Assembly: GCA_021014945.1 (NCBI GenBank)
Contig: MU266623.1
Span: 1 to 29,588 of the forward strand
Origin: Leucogyrophana mollusca
Taxonomy: Eukaryota > Basidiomycota > Agaricomycetes > Boletales
Direction of reading: 5' to 3'
DNA: 29,588 nucleotides
The notes beneath the pieces were generated by a model. It was not told the DNA's origin, made no database searches, and worked only from the letters and a program-made list of their open reading frames with translations. Both the position numbers and the translations under genes were made by a program. Shown one piece after another: positions 11,103-21,395 of this stretch (its first letter is position 1; each line of letters opens with the position of its first letter).

Positions 11103-12293
11103 TCAAACAGACACCAACCCCGACTGCACACCAACCTGCGCCTCCGCCATCCCCACCTCCTCCAGCTCTTCCCCCTCCTCGCCGCTCTCCCCACCCAGGA
11201 ACGCAACCCGCTCCTCGTCCCCGCCCCTCCTCCCACCCACACCCACACCCCCACCCGCCTCGTCCCCGAGCTCGTCGTCCACGGCCCGCCGCGCGACGAC
11301 GCTGAGGTACACCAAAATCGCGATGCACAGCATAATCCCCACCGCCGTCCACGCCTTGCTCCACCACTCCTCTTCCTCCTCCCCCTCCCCGTCCGCGCTC
11401 TTCCCCCCCTTCGCAGCGAACGACCGTACCCCCGCGCCAATACTCGTATGCACAATCACCTTGCCCAGCGACAACGCCGTCGCGCCGACATACGTGCGCA
11501 CGCTGAGCCCCTCCGCGCCCGCGAGGAGCACGTTCAGCACGTTGTACGGGTACGGCGCGAGGCGCACGAGGAAGAGGAGCCCCGGGCGGCGGCTGACGGC
11601 GCGCACGGCGCGGGAGAGGTGGCGGTGCGAGGCGAGGAAGCGCGTGATGGGGGGCCGGAGGAGGGGGGAGAGGGAGACGAGGTAGACGAGGGTGCCGCCG
11701 GAGAGGGCGGCGGGGTAGGAGATGAGGAAGCCGGTGGTGGGGCCGTAGGTGTACCCGGAGAGGGTTATGAGGGTGGAGTAGAGCGGGAGGGGGGCTGCAC
11801 GCCGAGGAGATAGTGGGCAGGATAGGAAGGATTAATGATTAATGCGAATGCGCAGTCAGGGGAACAGGATGCGTCTATTTTTGGGTAGGGACGTACGGAT
11901 TGTGGTGAGAAATATGAGGCAGAAGAGAACCGCATAGCCAAAGTACTCGTCCTTGCGCAGCCAGTGCGACAGCCGGTCGAGGCCTGTGCGTGTACACGTG
12001 TGAGCCAATGGAGTGAGTGGGATTTGAAGCGACTCACCGTCGAATACCTGCTCCTTCCAGAATGCGATGGCGAGGACGAAGCCGAGGGAGGTGGCAGCGT
12101 AGAGGAGGATGGGGAGCCAGCGCTTGAAGAGGTTCCATATGCGGAGGCCGCGCGGGCGGGTGTAGCGGCGCGGCGGGTGCGGGTGCGCTGCGTGGGACGA
12201 GGAAAGGGACGAGGAGGAGGACGCGGAGGGAGACGCGGGAAGGGCGGTGAGCGGTACGGGATCGAGCTTCTCGTCCATGTCGAGCCGCGGCAT
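11103..12293 (-). CDS. TVP38: Tvp38/TMEM64-family Golgi membrane protein (VTT/DedA fold)
   Basis: Polytopic membrane protein of the Tvp38/TMEM64 group (SNARE-associated/DedA superfamily), which acts in Golgi/vesicle membranes; some relatives act as lipid scramblases. Exons inferred on the minus strand: 12293-12038, 11983-11897, 11794-11103, giving 344 aa. A Ser/Pro-rich cytosolic head (1-58) is followed by a first hydrophobic helix near 60-78. Family signatures are TTIPPLPLYSTLITLSGYTY at 112-131, crossing the intron 2 junction, and RLAPYPYNVLNVLLAG with LGKVIVHTSIGAG in the VTT core. A final helix lies near 262-283 and the tail is acidic and glycine-rich. Introns are 54 and 102 nt. It is divergent from the small gene at 12671. 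The family is secure; orthology to yeast TVP38 is inferred. Confidence 0.9.
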
Positions 12294-12670
12294 CCTAGTA
12301 GGGAGAGAAAGAGAGGTTGAAGGAGAGACAAGGAGACAGAAAGGAAAGAGCGACGAAAATTATAAAAAGATGAGGGCGGATGATTTGAGATTGGACAGCT
12401 ATGGGTGGGTTATCGGCTAATTAGTATTCACAGAGATAACCGAGATTTCGCACGAGGGAGATTCACCAACGTTTGCCACAACCGCAGACTGCGTTGATAA
12501 CTTGATAGTTGGAGAAGGAGGAGGGAGAGCACTAGCACTTGAGGAGAGAACTCCTTAATCACATATTGGTAGATAAAAGGCACATCCGGGCGGGACAACA
12601 CCGACTTTTTTGATCGACCTGTCCCGACTCGGCAACTCTCTTGCCAGCTCCACACTCATCCCACCCTGCC
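12294..12670. promoter_or_regulatory. Shared divergent promoter region
   Basis: This 377-base interval separates the divergent starts of the Tvp38-like gene (minus) and the small mitochondrial gene (plus). It has purine-rich and A-rich tracts near the Tvp38-like start and no other open frame of note. Promoter activity is inferred from the gene arrangement only. Confidence 0.4.
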
Positions 12671-13247
12671 ATGTCGTCTGCACTCCCCCGCGTGCGCCTC
12701 TCCCTCCACCTCCGCCCACATCCCAGGCCCAGGATACATCCGCACCATGCACGCACATACACCACCCCACCCCAAAAGCCCCGCTCCGGCCACGCAGAAT
12801 GGTACGCCTCGATGCTCCCCGCTATGATCCCCGTCGCCCTCCTTGGGTCTGCTGTCTACATGGTTCGTCCGTCCCTTTGTTCGTGTTTCGATCTGTGTCT
12901 TCGGTGCACTCTACTTTGTTTTCGGTTGCTCTACTTTGATTTCGGTGCACTCTACTGTGTTTTCGGTGTACTCTACTCTACTTCGATTTCAATCCCGTGC
13001 ACCGCCCATTTACTCCCTCTGACCACCACTCCCTTCCCCTCACCATTCACGCCCGCTAACCCCACCCCACCCACAGGCCCTCCACCTCGTCCAGACCCGC
13101 CTCGCACACGAAAAAGCCCTCGACGACGCCCGCGCGCAGCTACGCGTCCTCGAGGCGGAGGTCGACGCGCTCACTGCTGCTCGGGCGGGCGCACCCGAGT
13201 CAGGGAAGGCAAAGGCGGAGGCGGGTTCGTGGTGGCGATTCTGGTGA
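12671..13247 (+). CDS. Small mitochondrial-type membrane protein, unknown function
   Basis: I do not recognise the family. Two exons, 12671-12862 and 13077-13247, give 120 aa, with a GT..AG intron of 214 nt and a phase-0 junction. The N-terminus (residues 1-30) is rich in Arg, His and Pro without acidic residues, and RTYTTPP resembles a mitochondrial presequence end. A single hydrophobic helix follows (about 48-66, MLPAMIPVALLGSAVYMAL). The second exon encodes a charged helix, probably coiled coil (LAHEKALDDARAQLRVLEAE and onward), and ends in the aromatic tail GSWWRFW. The layout suggests an inner-membrane protein with a soluble coiled-coil tail, for example a small assembly or organisation factor. 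That role is inferred from the architecture alone. The clean frame join and composition argue for a real gene. Confidence 0.72.
12884..12990 (+). repeat. Minisatellite inside an intron
   Basis: Inside the single intron of the small mitochondrial gene, the phrase TTTCGGTGCACTCTACTTTG recurs about four to five times at 20-26-base spacing with small changes (TTTCGGTTGCTCTACTTTG, TTTCGGTGTACTCTACT). It is pyrimidine-rich and does not disturb the donor or acceptor. Confidence 0.7.
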
Positions 13248-13786
13248 CGATAGGCGATAGGCGGTAGACGATGTACAGTAGCTGGGATTCGGGCCCAGGC
13301 GTTATTTTAATGTTCACATGCACCTTCACGTTCGGTGCACCAACCAATCATCATGCATCAACACACGACGGTTATGCACATTTTCATCCGAAACCCAGCA
13401 CCTAACACCCAATATCCAAAACGCAAGAAACACAGAAGCAAGAGGTAACCAGTAAGTAGTAGATCTATATATATACGCTACGCGAAGCAACAAACAAAGA
13501 GAGCAGGGGACCGGTCAGTGTGGGGTGAGCGAATGATCAGACACATTGACAGCAGGATGGGGGTGGGACGGAAGTGGGGGTGGATGGGGTGCACAGGCGG
13601 GATGTAACGTAATGAGCAGACAGACAAGTCTGGGTAAAATATATAACTGGTAGCAAGACCGAAATCAAAGATGAAAATATGCAGCTCGATAGATACTGTA
13701 CTCCACCCAGCACGAAGACCACAAACCAAACTCAACCCGCACCACACCACCGCGATCAAATTTCGGGCACCACCAGCGATCAAATC
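13248..13786. other. Convergent 3' intergenic region
   Basis: The small mitochondrial gene and the PEX11 gene converge on this 539-base interval, which probably carries both 3' UTRs. It contains an AT run (ATCTATATATATAC near 13462) and A-rich stretches. No gene is supported. Confidence 0.5.
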
Positions 13787-15779
13787 TCAAACACCCCCGC
13801 CCACAAGCCCCTTCACCAGCGCAGTCTTGTGCTTGTCAAAGAGCTTCGCGGCGCTGTGGGTGAGAGCAGGTCAGCGTCGTGTCTTACTTTCCTTCTTCCT
13901 TCTTCCTTCTCCTTCATTTACACAGCACACAAACACCAAACACCGACCCCGAACACCCCCGCAAACACAGGGGTGTGTATGTGGGGGGAGACCAAAAAAG
14001 TGCACGAAACACGAAAACACGAGACCACTAAAACAGACTACCCACCTAAGCACACCGGAAACCAGCCCCGCGAACGAATGCACGCTCTCCGACCAGCGCT
14101 TGATCCGCAGGAGGTCGTACACTGCAGGGGAGGGGGCGGTTAGCATGCGTGCGTGCGGTGGCGTGGGGAGGAATACGAGGGGTAAGGGATACAAGGAGGG
14201 GTGGGGATACAAGGGGTGGCTAAACGGGTGCGGTGGGGTGGGGTAGGGAGAGTGGCGGAACGAAGAAGGCGAACAAGACGAAAGAAGGAGAGGAAGACGC
14301 ACCAACAAACACCAAATCCGCAACCAACTTCGCGCGCCCGACCTGCAGCCAGTAGCTCTTCCTTCTCAGCCGCTGCAGCTCCTTCTCGTCCTGCGCGGAG
14401 GCGCGCGGGCGCGACTTCTGCGTGGCGCCGGCGAGGGACTCGGTGTATGCGCGGGATTCGACTGGGTGGGAGGGGGGTTAGCTTGGGTACGAGGACAGGG
14501 GCACGGGTATAGGAACGAGGGAACAAAGGGGCAAGGGAGCAAGGGAGCAAGGGAGCAAGGGGTACGAGGGATCATGCACACGGGCGGAGCCAAAACGAAC
14601 AACCACAACCACAAACAAAAACACAACGCACCTTCCCTTACCAACCCCCCCACAACGCCCATCTCCACCCCGTTCTCCACCAGCCCAACAAGCGTCCCAA
14701 AGAACCAACACCAGTCCGCCACGCGCCCCGCGCGCTCGCCCGCACGGCGCCCGATGAGGCCGAGCTTGCTCAGCGTGTGGAGGTCGTCGGAGAGCCCCGA
14801 GGCGAGGTCGAGGAGGACGGGCGGCGGGGCGCGGAGGAGCGCGAGGAGGAAGGGGTGTGAGAGGAGGGGGGTGGGGGTGGGTTTGAGGGCGGGGGTAGGG
14901 GTAGGGGGGAAGGGGAGGGTGGGGAGGGCGGAGGGGAGGGTGTGTGCGACGAGGGAGGAGGGCGAGGAGGAGAAGGGCACGGCTTGCTGGGCGGTTATTT
15001 GGGAGAGTGGGGTGAGCCAGTTGAATAGGATTAGCATTTTTCTGCGGTGCGGGTGGGGCGCAATGTAGAGTTAGCACGAGGAGTGGGGTGGGGAGTCAGC
15101 GCTGGCACAACACGGCGGCGAAGTAGAAAGTTTAAACAGTGCCACGCACCTGGTAAACGAGAACCCGCTGCGCGCAGCCGTGAGGCGGCGCACGAGCTCC
15201 TGCTCGAAGGGTGACTTGCCCCCGCGGAGGAGCTTGCTGTGGAACAGGAGGTACACGCGGATGGAGTACTGCATCAGTTTCTGTGGGGCGTTTAGCGTTT
15301 AACATTGAAATGTGGACCAAGTGCAATTGGTGACGGGGACTCACAAAGGCCTTGTCGCGGCCATTACTCGTGACGAGCATCTCGCGCCACACGTCGTGCG
15401 CCCGCACACCCCGCTCCACCGCACGCACGCGCTCGTTCTCCTCGTCCAGCTCCTCCTCGCTCTCGTCGCTCACCCCCCCGTCCTCTTCCCCTTCCCCACC
15501 CTCGCCGTCCTTCTCCCTCCCCCTCCCCTTCCCCTTCGTCCGCCCCTTCTCGTCCTCCCCATCCTCGTGGTCATACACGCTAATGCTCATACTCCCCATC
15601 CCCATCCCACCCCCGCCACCACCGCCAAACGTCGACGGGCGCGGCGTGCGCGGCGGGTGCGCCGAGAGCGGGTTCATCTGGAAGCCGGACGCGGGCGCGG
15701 AGCCGTCGAAGGCGGGGGGTGCGTAGAATGGCGTGTGCTCGTGCTCGTGCAGCTCGCTCGGGAAGGATATGGAGGACAT
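13787..15779 (-). CDS. PEX11: PEX11-family peroxisomal membrane protein
   Basis: Peroxins of this family elongate and divide peroxisomes. Exons inferred on the minus strand: 15779-15345, 15280-15150, 15041-14632, 14461-14303, 14121-14046, 13853-13787, giving 425 aa. The PEX11 region begins near residue 143 (DKAFKLMQYSIRVYLLFHSK), then SGFSFTRKMLILFNWLTPL, a hydrophobic DWCWFFGTLVGLVENGV, AKLVADLVFVVYDLLRIKRW, and the terminal SAAKLFDKHKTALVKG. Family proteins are usually about 230-280 aa. The excess here is an N-terminal low-complexity arm of about 130 residues with Gly and acidic runs, and a Pro/Leu-rich insert within exon 3. The donor at 14045 (AG|GTGGGT) and the one at 14631 (G|GTGCGT) were chosen because only these keep the family frame. 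PEX11 family membership is strong; the subtype (Pex11 or Pex11C-like) is not settled. Confidence 0.88.
14526..14562 (-). repeat. GAGCAAGGG repeat in a PEX11 intron
   Basis: On the plus strand GGGGCAAGGGAGCAAGGGAG continues as further 9-base GAGCAAGGG units, about four in all. It lies inside PEX11 intron 3 (14462-14631), so on the coding strand it reads as a pyrimidine-rich tract. Confidence 0.6.
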
Positions 15780-15978
15780 CCTGCGCTCGTGTGGTAGTGT
15801 CAGTGGTACTCGCAGGCGCCGTCAAGTTCGTCGTGGTATGCTCGGAAGCAAATGCTATTATGTAAGTAGGTAAGGGATGTACATACACGTGGTGGGTAAG
15901 TAAATAAGTAAATAAATAAATAAATACATCTATTAACTCAGACCACGCCAATACTTACTTACACTCTAACTTGTGACG
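15780..15978. promoter_or_regulatory. Short divergent promoter between PEX11 and dynein light chain
   Basis: Only 199 bases separate the two divergent start codons. The interval holds an AAAT/AAGT microsatellite (about 15894-15927, AAGTAAATAAGTAAATAAAT and onward) close to the dynein light-chain side, which could act as a nucleosome-poor promoter core. Shared regulation is inferred from distance only. Confidence 0.45.
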
Positions 15979-16592
15979 ATGCCGCCGACCTTCGACCCCG
16001 AGCTCCTCCGCGCGTACATCAAGAAGCTCCTCCCGACGACGCTCCACCACGCCGCGTGGCCCGCCCCGCAGGACCGCGACCAGGTCAAGGCCTGGATGCG
16101 CGAGATCAGCGCGCGCATCAAGGAGCGCATGCTGGAGATTCAGCCACGGGATTTGTGAGTCCCCCCTCCCCTTTCACACTCAGTTAAGCTGGGATGGGCT
16201 GGGAGAACTGACGTGGGTGGTATGGGCAGCAAGTACGTCGTGCTGGTGCAGATCAGCGAGAACCGCGGGCAGGGCGGGCGGTGAGTCTCTTCCCTTCTCG
16301 TTCTCGTTTTCTGCGCGGGGCTTGTGGTTCCCTGCGGCTCGGAAACGGAAACACTTTGGGCTGGGCTGATGTGTGATATGGATGCTGCAGCGCGGAGATG
16401 GCGTCCCACTGGGAAGACTGCGATGCGTGCATATCGGAGATATTCTGGAATGTACGTCTTTCCTAGACTTTCCTCCATAAACTTTCCTTCCCCTACCCTC
16501 CCCACACTCGGTCGCGCTGCTTCACACTCTGATCCCGCCGACAGGACTCGCTCACATGTACCTGCATCGCGCTTGCGTTGCGCACGTCATAG
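15979..16592 (+). CDS. Tctex-type dynein light chain
   Basis: Dynein light chains of the Tctex1/DYNLT group bind the dynein intermediate chain and cargo in the cytoplasmic motor. Exons inferred: 15979-16154, 16230-16280, 16391-16451, 16545-16592, giving 111 aa, the usual family length (about 110-115). The N-terminal helices read FDPELLRAYIKKLLPTTL and VKAWMREISARIKERMLEI. The beta core reads FKYVVLVQISENRGQGG, then MASHWEDCDACISEIFWN, then DSLTCTCIALALRTS. The start is the first ATG in frame; an upstream GTG at 15973 was rejected. The gene diverges from PEX11 over a short promoter. Assignment rests on fold pattern, length and motif order; similarity to animal Tctex1 is moderate. Confidence 0.82.
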
Positions 16593-16619
16593 CAGTAGCA
16601 CTAAATCCCCTCTCCGTCC

Positions 16620-17350
16620 CCCCCCTCCTCACCCATCCCACAACTCCCACCTCCGCGTCATCGGCTACGGTACACTACCCCCCTCCTGCTACAGCTACGT
16701 ACTCTACCGCCTCGGATGTGCCCCAGTACAGGGTAACGATAACACTGTAATCTCGCTTGTGACACCTTTGTGGGTGCAACGTGTGATGATGAGGCAGACT
16801 CGGAACCTAAGCGGTGCCCCGCCGAGGTCGTTGCTATCAACATTGATAATGTCTCCCCCCTCGCAGCAGCAGCAGCATCAACACGTCACATGGAGCGCCA
16901 CCCCCGAGTCCGAACGCGCCCCGGGGAATAGGTATGCCTCCACCACCCACTCCACAACTTCCCCCAGACCGAACTCCAGCCTGCCGCGGACCCGGCGCAC
17001 GCCCGGCAGCCACCCACACACACACGCTTTCCAGATCGCTGGACGTCCATCCTGATTACTTATCCTTATTCGCTGCGCCTTGTAGAAGCGAAGGACGTCG
17101 CGAGAAGACTATAACGCACGGCGCGGATCCGGAGGTGCGTAGCCTCGCCCGGCGCCAAAGGATGCATAGGTTGATAACCTCGTGAATAGGCAGACCAATC
17201 GACGGCCTTTGTGTGAATATGACTACCACTGACCCCCAGGCACGTATCGTCTATCAGATCAGCGTGGTTTCGTTCATGGTCGAATGTTATCGTGTTATCT
17301 GAATGACTTCGAAGTTCGCGCCTTCTGCTGTCAATCATATACCCGGGCAC
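16620..17350. repeat. Large diverged duplication, copy 1
   Basis: Matches copy 2 at about 17355-17795. Shared blocks in the same order are: CTCCTGCTACAGCTAC, GCCTCGGATGTGCCCCAGTA, CCTGATTACTT, CGCGAGAAGAC, GGTGCGTAGCC followed by GCCCGGCGCC, GTGAATAGGCAG / ATGAATAGGCAG, ATATGACTACCAC, AGATCAGCGTGGTTTCGTTC (then ATGGTCG), and TATACCCGGGCACCC. Copy 1 has about 300 extra bases (roughly 16740-17035) after the CCCAGTACAGG block. Confidence 0.8.
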
Positions 17351-17354
17351 CCCC

Positions 17355-17795
17355 ACCACCACCCACCCCCAATCTACCTCACAACCCCCATCTCCACGTC
17401 ACGCAGGTACGGTGCGCCAGCGCGTACGCTACCTCCCTCCTGCTACAGCTACAGTCCTCTGCTGCCTCGGATGTGCCCCAGTACAAGGTACCTATCCGCT
17501 GGGTGTCCTTCCTGATTACTTGTCTACCGCGCCTTCCACGAAGGACATCGCGAGAAGACGTACGGCACGGTCCCGGGGGATCCAAAGGTGCGTAGCCTTG
17601 CCCGGCGCCGAACCACGCACAAGTTGATCACGTCATGAATAGGCAGTCCTATCAACGACCTTCGTGTTGAGTATATGACTACCACGGGTGGCTACCTGAC
17701 TTCCAAGGCACGTATCGCTGTAAGATCAGCGTGGTTTCGTTCATGGTCGGAAGTTCGCGCCTTCCTCTGTCAATCGTATACCCGGGCACCCACCT
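17355..17795. repeat. Large diverged duplication, copy 2
   Basis: Second, shorter copy of the element at 16620-17350, in tandem and the same orientation. It lacks the roughly 300-base segment present in copy 1 and carries many substitutions and small indels, so the duplication is not recent. No conserved reading frame links the two copies. Confidence 0.8.
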
Positions 17796-17814
17796 CTATC
17801 CGAAGTGCCATTAT

Positions 17815-17842
17815 GGTTTTGGTTTTGGTTTTGGTTTTGGCT
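17815..17842. repeat. GGTTTT hexamer microsatellite
   Basis: Four GGTTTT units in a row (ATGGTTTTGGTTTTGGTTTT and onward), just after the second copy of the large duplication. Confidence 0.85.
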
Positions 17843-18567
17843 GAATCCTCGGCAGTAGGTATATTTACTAGGCACAGGTGCATATTTTGAGAACGAACAC
17901 ATAATGATGTCTTTGTCGTCGCCCTCAGGTCCACGCGATCACGCCACATCATATCACTATCATCACGATCGCCGAGGTCACTTGGAACACGCGTAGGCGC
18001 GTCTTCGGTGTGCCTCGGACGTTTTCGCTGACTCGACACCACCAAGTCCACTTCGAGGGCTGCAGACTGGGGTTGCGAGTCCCCGACCGATGGTAAGTCC
18101 AGTCCAACACCCAACACGTGCCTCCTAGCCCCGATCAACAACGCGTCTTGTTTCTTTCTAGATCTCCACCCACCCGTTTACCCACCTGCGTTCTGGAAAG
18201 CTGGGCACGAGGGAGGGATATATAGATGAAGGTCTTCCCGGAATTGGACGCGCGCTGCACGAGCCCCTGGAACGGGATAGGGATACTCGAGTTCCCTTCT
18301 TCCACCCGGGGCCGCGTCCGAGGAGACGCCATTCGGGGACTTCCAGATTTCTGCCTGCTACCTGCTGCTGCGCGCTTCCGCGTCCAGAATCCGGCTGACT
18401 TCGAAGGCCCAGTGTCGTCCCCGGGGGCGTCTAGTGCTGCCCCTGATCTGCATACTGGATCTGTCCACCGGCGCTCTTGTGTACGACTGTCCAGCGGTAC
18501 TCCGATCTACTATCCGCCAATAGATAGATCGCCTTCCACCTTCTATCTGACGCCACTCGTACTGTGA

Positions 18568-18620
18568 CGATTGATCTTCTATCGACCAACACCGTGATCT
18601 TCTATCGACCAACACTGCGA
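18568..18620. repeat. TCTTCTATCGACCAACAC direct repeat
   Basis: The block TGATCTTCTATCGACCAACA occurs twice, head to tail at about 24-base spacing, followed by a degenerate partial copy. Confidence 0.75.
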
Positions 18621-19963
18621 TCGATCATTGACCGTCAACACTTCGATTCAATATATACTTACTCCGGTCTTCCGCAGCCAACACTCTGGAAAGTTGCCCG
18701 TGAGGGTGACGGGTCCGCAATAAGCTCTTCCAATAAGCTCTCCTTCCTCGCGGCTCTATCCGGTCACACAGCGCTCGTCAATCCGAGGATATCGTAGCAG
18801 ACTCCAGACTTATCGTGCGCGTCTTCTCTCCCACCTGCACCTCCGTATCGCAGCTTACTCAGCAGTAGCACCAAACCTCCAGCCTCAACGCACACCCCAC
18901 GACCGCCACCCGCTCTTCTCTTCTGCACTTTCGAGCCCCGTCGTCGTGGCGTCAGCGATCATCACTATCTGATAGGCACCACGCAGCTGACCCTGCCGGC
19001 TGTCGCCTTTTAGCCTGCCCCTATCAAATGTACGTATCGCTTCTGAGGCTACCATTCTTGCTCGATCGCTTCCTAGGCTGAACTATACGTTCTCCCTCGC
19101 TTCGCTCTCTCCATCACTTCTAGGCGCCCCTTCCCCGTTCCATGGCCTATTTTCGTTAAAGCAAGGGTATATTTTGAGATAGGATCGGAAGGCTGGGATG
19201 TCGTCGTCGTCACCCTCGAGTTCAAACTATAACATCACGCCCCCCGGGACGTTGTCGTTATCATTGTCATTGCGGGTTTCGAGTTCTTAATCTCACGCGT
19301 GGCGTACGCGGAGAATCGAAGAAGTTGACGTGATGATGACTCGTCGGTGTTCGCGATCGCTAGCGAGGCACGACTCCCCAGGTTCCGAACACCACTATCA
19401 CATCAATAATATCAGCACCAATGCTCACTTGTCGATGTCCACAGACTCGTCAGGCATTCCCCCACCAACAAGTCCACAACTCGCCAAAACGAAACTCAGC
19501 CCCGAGCATCAGTTGGTCCCATAGGCTCTCGGCTGTCCCCGTGCCCACTTTCCCAACACTGGGCTTGGGCTGGTGGTGATGGCCCTCGCTCCGAGGATAT
19601 CATGACGTGTGATGCGGTCCAGGTTTATCACCGGAAATGTGCGCAACGTCCCCCTGCGCGTGTTCATTTCCAGGATATTACTATTAGTATTGCCTGCCTG
19701 TCTGCTTAATTACTTACTTACCTACTTACTTATCGCTTTTCTAGACTTCTGCGTATCTTGCACCCCGGCGCGCTGCGTTATCGCCTCAGTCGAGGGCAGT
19801 ATGCGATGCGTGCAGCGGGATGGCTGGTTCTGGATCTAGATGTACGTCCCCGTGCCCTCTACCGCGCCAGATCGTGATCACATTAAAACACGACGACCCC
19901 GTCCCATTCCATAGAATAACACCATCGACACCCCATTCCATCAAACCGACATGTCCCCATCTT

Positions 19964-20045
19964 GTCCTATCCTATCCTATCCTATCCCATCCCATCCAAA
20001 ACCAACCCACCGCATCCCATCCCATCCATCCCATCCCACATACCA
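19964..20045. repeat. CCTAT/CCCAT pentanucleotide microsatellite
   Basis: Repeats of TCCTATCCTATCCTATCC change into CCCATCCCATCC and continue with interruptions to about 20040. The open frames crossing it are artefacts of the repeat. Confidence 0.85.
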
Positions 20046-21245
20046 CTCACGCCTCCCACACTTTGCCGCGGACCCAGAAACGAGGTACCGCACCGTGCCC
20101 GCGACGGAACACTGGATGCCGAATCCCCATCGCATATCCACGCTTCAGCTGTTTCGCTGATTGATTCGCTAATAATACTATTAGCCCGCTTCGATCCAGA
20201 TAGATGCGGGCTATACTTGGAACCCCGGCACACGCACGCACTCTCGTGGCCTGATCGCGATGATGCGGGTGCCGGCGAGCTTTGATGCGGGCGCTGGCGA
20301 GACGGACTCGGCTGCGGGCGAGGCGGGTGGGGACGCGGGCGAGTGGGTGCGATCGCCGGGCTGGGTGCGTGCACCGTGGGAGCGCCCCCCTTTTTTTTCA
20401 TCATCGAGAGCGAAATGAAGAGCGCGTGTAGGTACCAACGCGAGTTCTGGAAGCCGCGTCTGATTGACTTGTCTTTCTATGAATAAACAGAGCAAGGGTG
20501 ACTATGTTAGCCGCCTGGTTGGGGAAATTGCGTACGCTTTCGACGACCTGGTACTTGGACCAGTGTGCATTCCCCAACGCTCACTCTCGCTGCTAGCGAT
20601 GGCGAGTCTGCGGCTGAATAAATCTGATAGTACATCATCGCGACCCCCCGTCCCAGTCCAACAGGGTCGCACTCCATCTTTCCGAAATGAAACCCCCTCC
20701 CCCCAATATCCAGGCTATGACAATTAACGCTTACCCTAGATATCACGCGTACGTTTACGTCGGGGCGCATGAACATGTATGCATGCGTATGTGCCCAGAT
20801 TCCCCGCACGCCCAAGTCCGAATGAACTCGATAATTCAGGGCCTATCCGATGCGCGTGCGCATGTTATTTACACCACCCATCCCCGGGCCACGCTTATTT
20901 CCGTCGCCTCTGCCTTTGCCTCCCCCCTCCCATCCCGCCTAAAACAGAACAACCCGCCCTAAAAACAAACAATATCCGCCCCCAGCTCAAATGCGAGGAC
21001 GGACACTGGCCCCGTACCCACGCATACCAGAGATCCGACGTGGGTTACTCACGCTCGCCCATTTGGGCGGCGCTGAATTCGCGGGGACCCACGCTGCTTA
21101 TCTGATGCGACTGATGCCTTCCCGCGACGGATTTGCCTATACGCTTTCTGGCGTACTGTGCCTGTTGTGGAAGGTCGCCTCGATCAGCGTGGCTCTCTTG
21201 ATCTCACTCCCTCTGCGGGCTATTCCACGAGTCATGGTGCTCGTC

Positions 21246-21395
21246 TCCACAGGAGCGCACGGCGTTCCCTCCACGGCGGTCATGCTCTCCCTCCACAGGT
21301 GGTCATGCTCCCCATCCACAGGTGGTCATGCTCCCCATCCACAGGTGATAGCGCTCCCCACAGGAGATCACAACACCCCTGCCACAGGAGGTCAC
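21246..21395. repeat. 23-bp minisatellite with CCACAGGTGGTCATGCTCC core
   Basis: The unit CCATCCACAGGTGGTCATGC repeats at 23-base spacing. The central two copies are nearly exact (about 21298-21343), with degenerate copies on both sides sharing CCACAGG and GGTCA. It lacks the identical spacer-separated structure of a CRISPR array. Confidence 0.75.

Noticed and set aside
11049..11813. 254-codon plus-strand frame opposite TVP38
   Set aside because: Shadow of the Tvp38-like coding exon. The minus strand carries the family motifs and valid splice sites.
14466..15068. 200-codon plus-strand frame opposite PEX11
   Set aside because: Covers PEX11 exon 3 and its introns in antisense, with biased Arg/Gly composition. 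It has no family features.
21246..21395. CRISPR-like spacing of CCACAGG units
   Set aside because: Units are contiguous and degenerate, with no unique spacers, and the genome is eukaryotic. It is a minisatellite.
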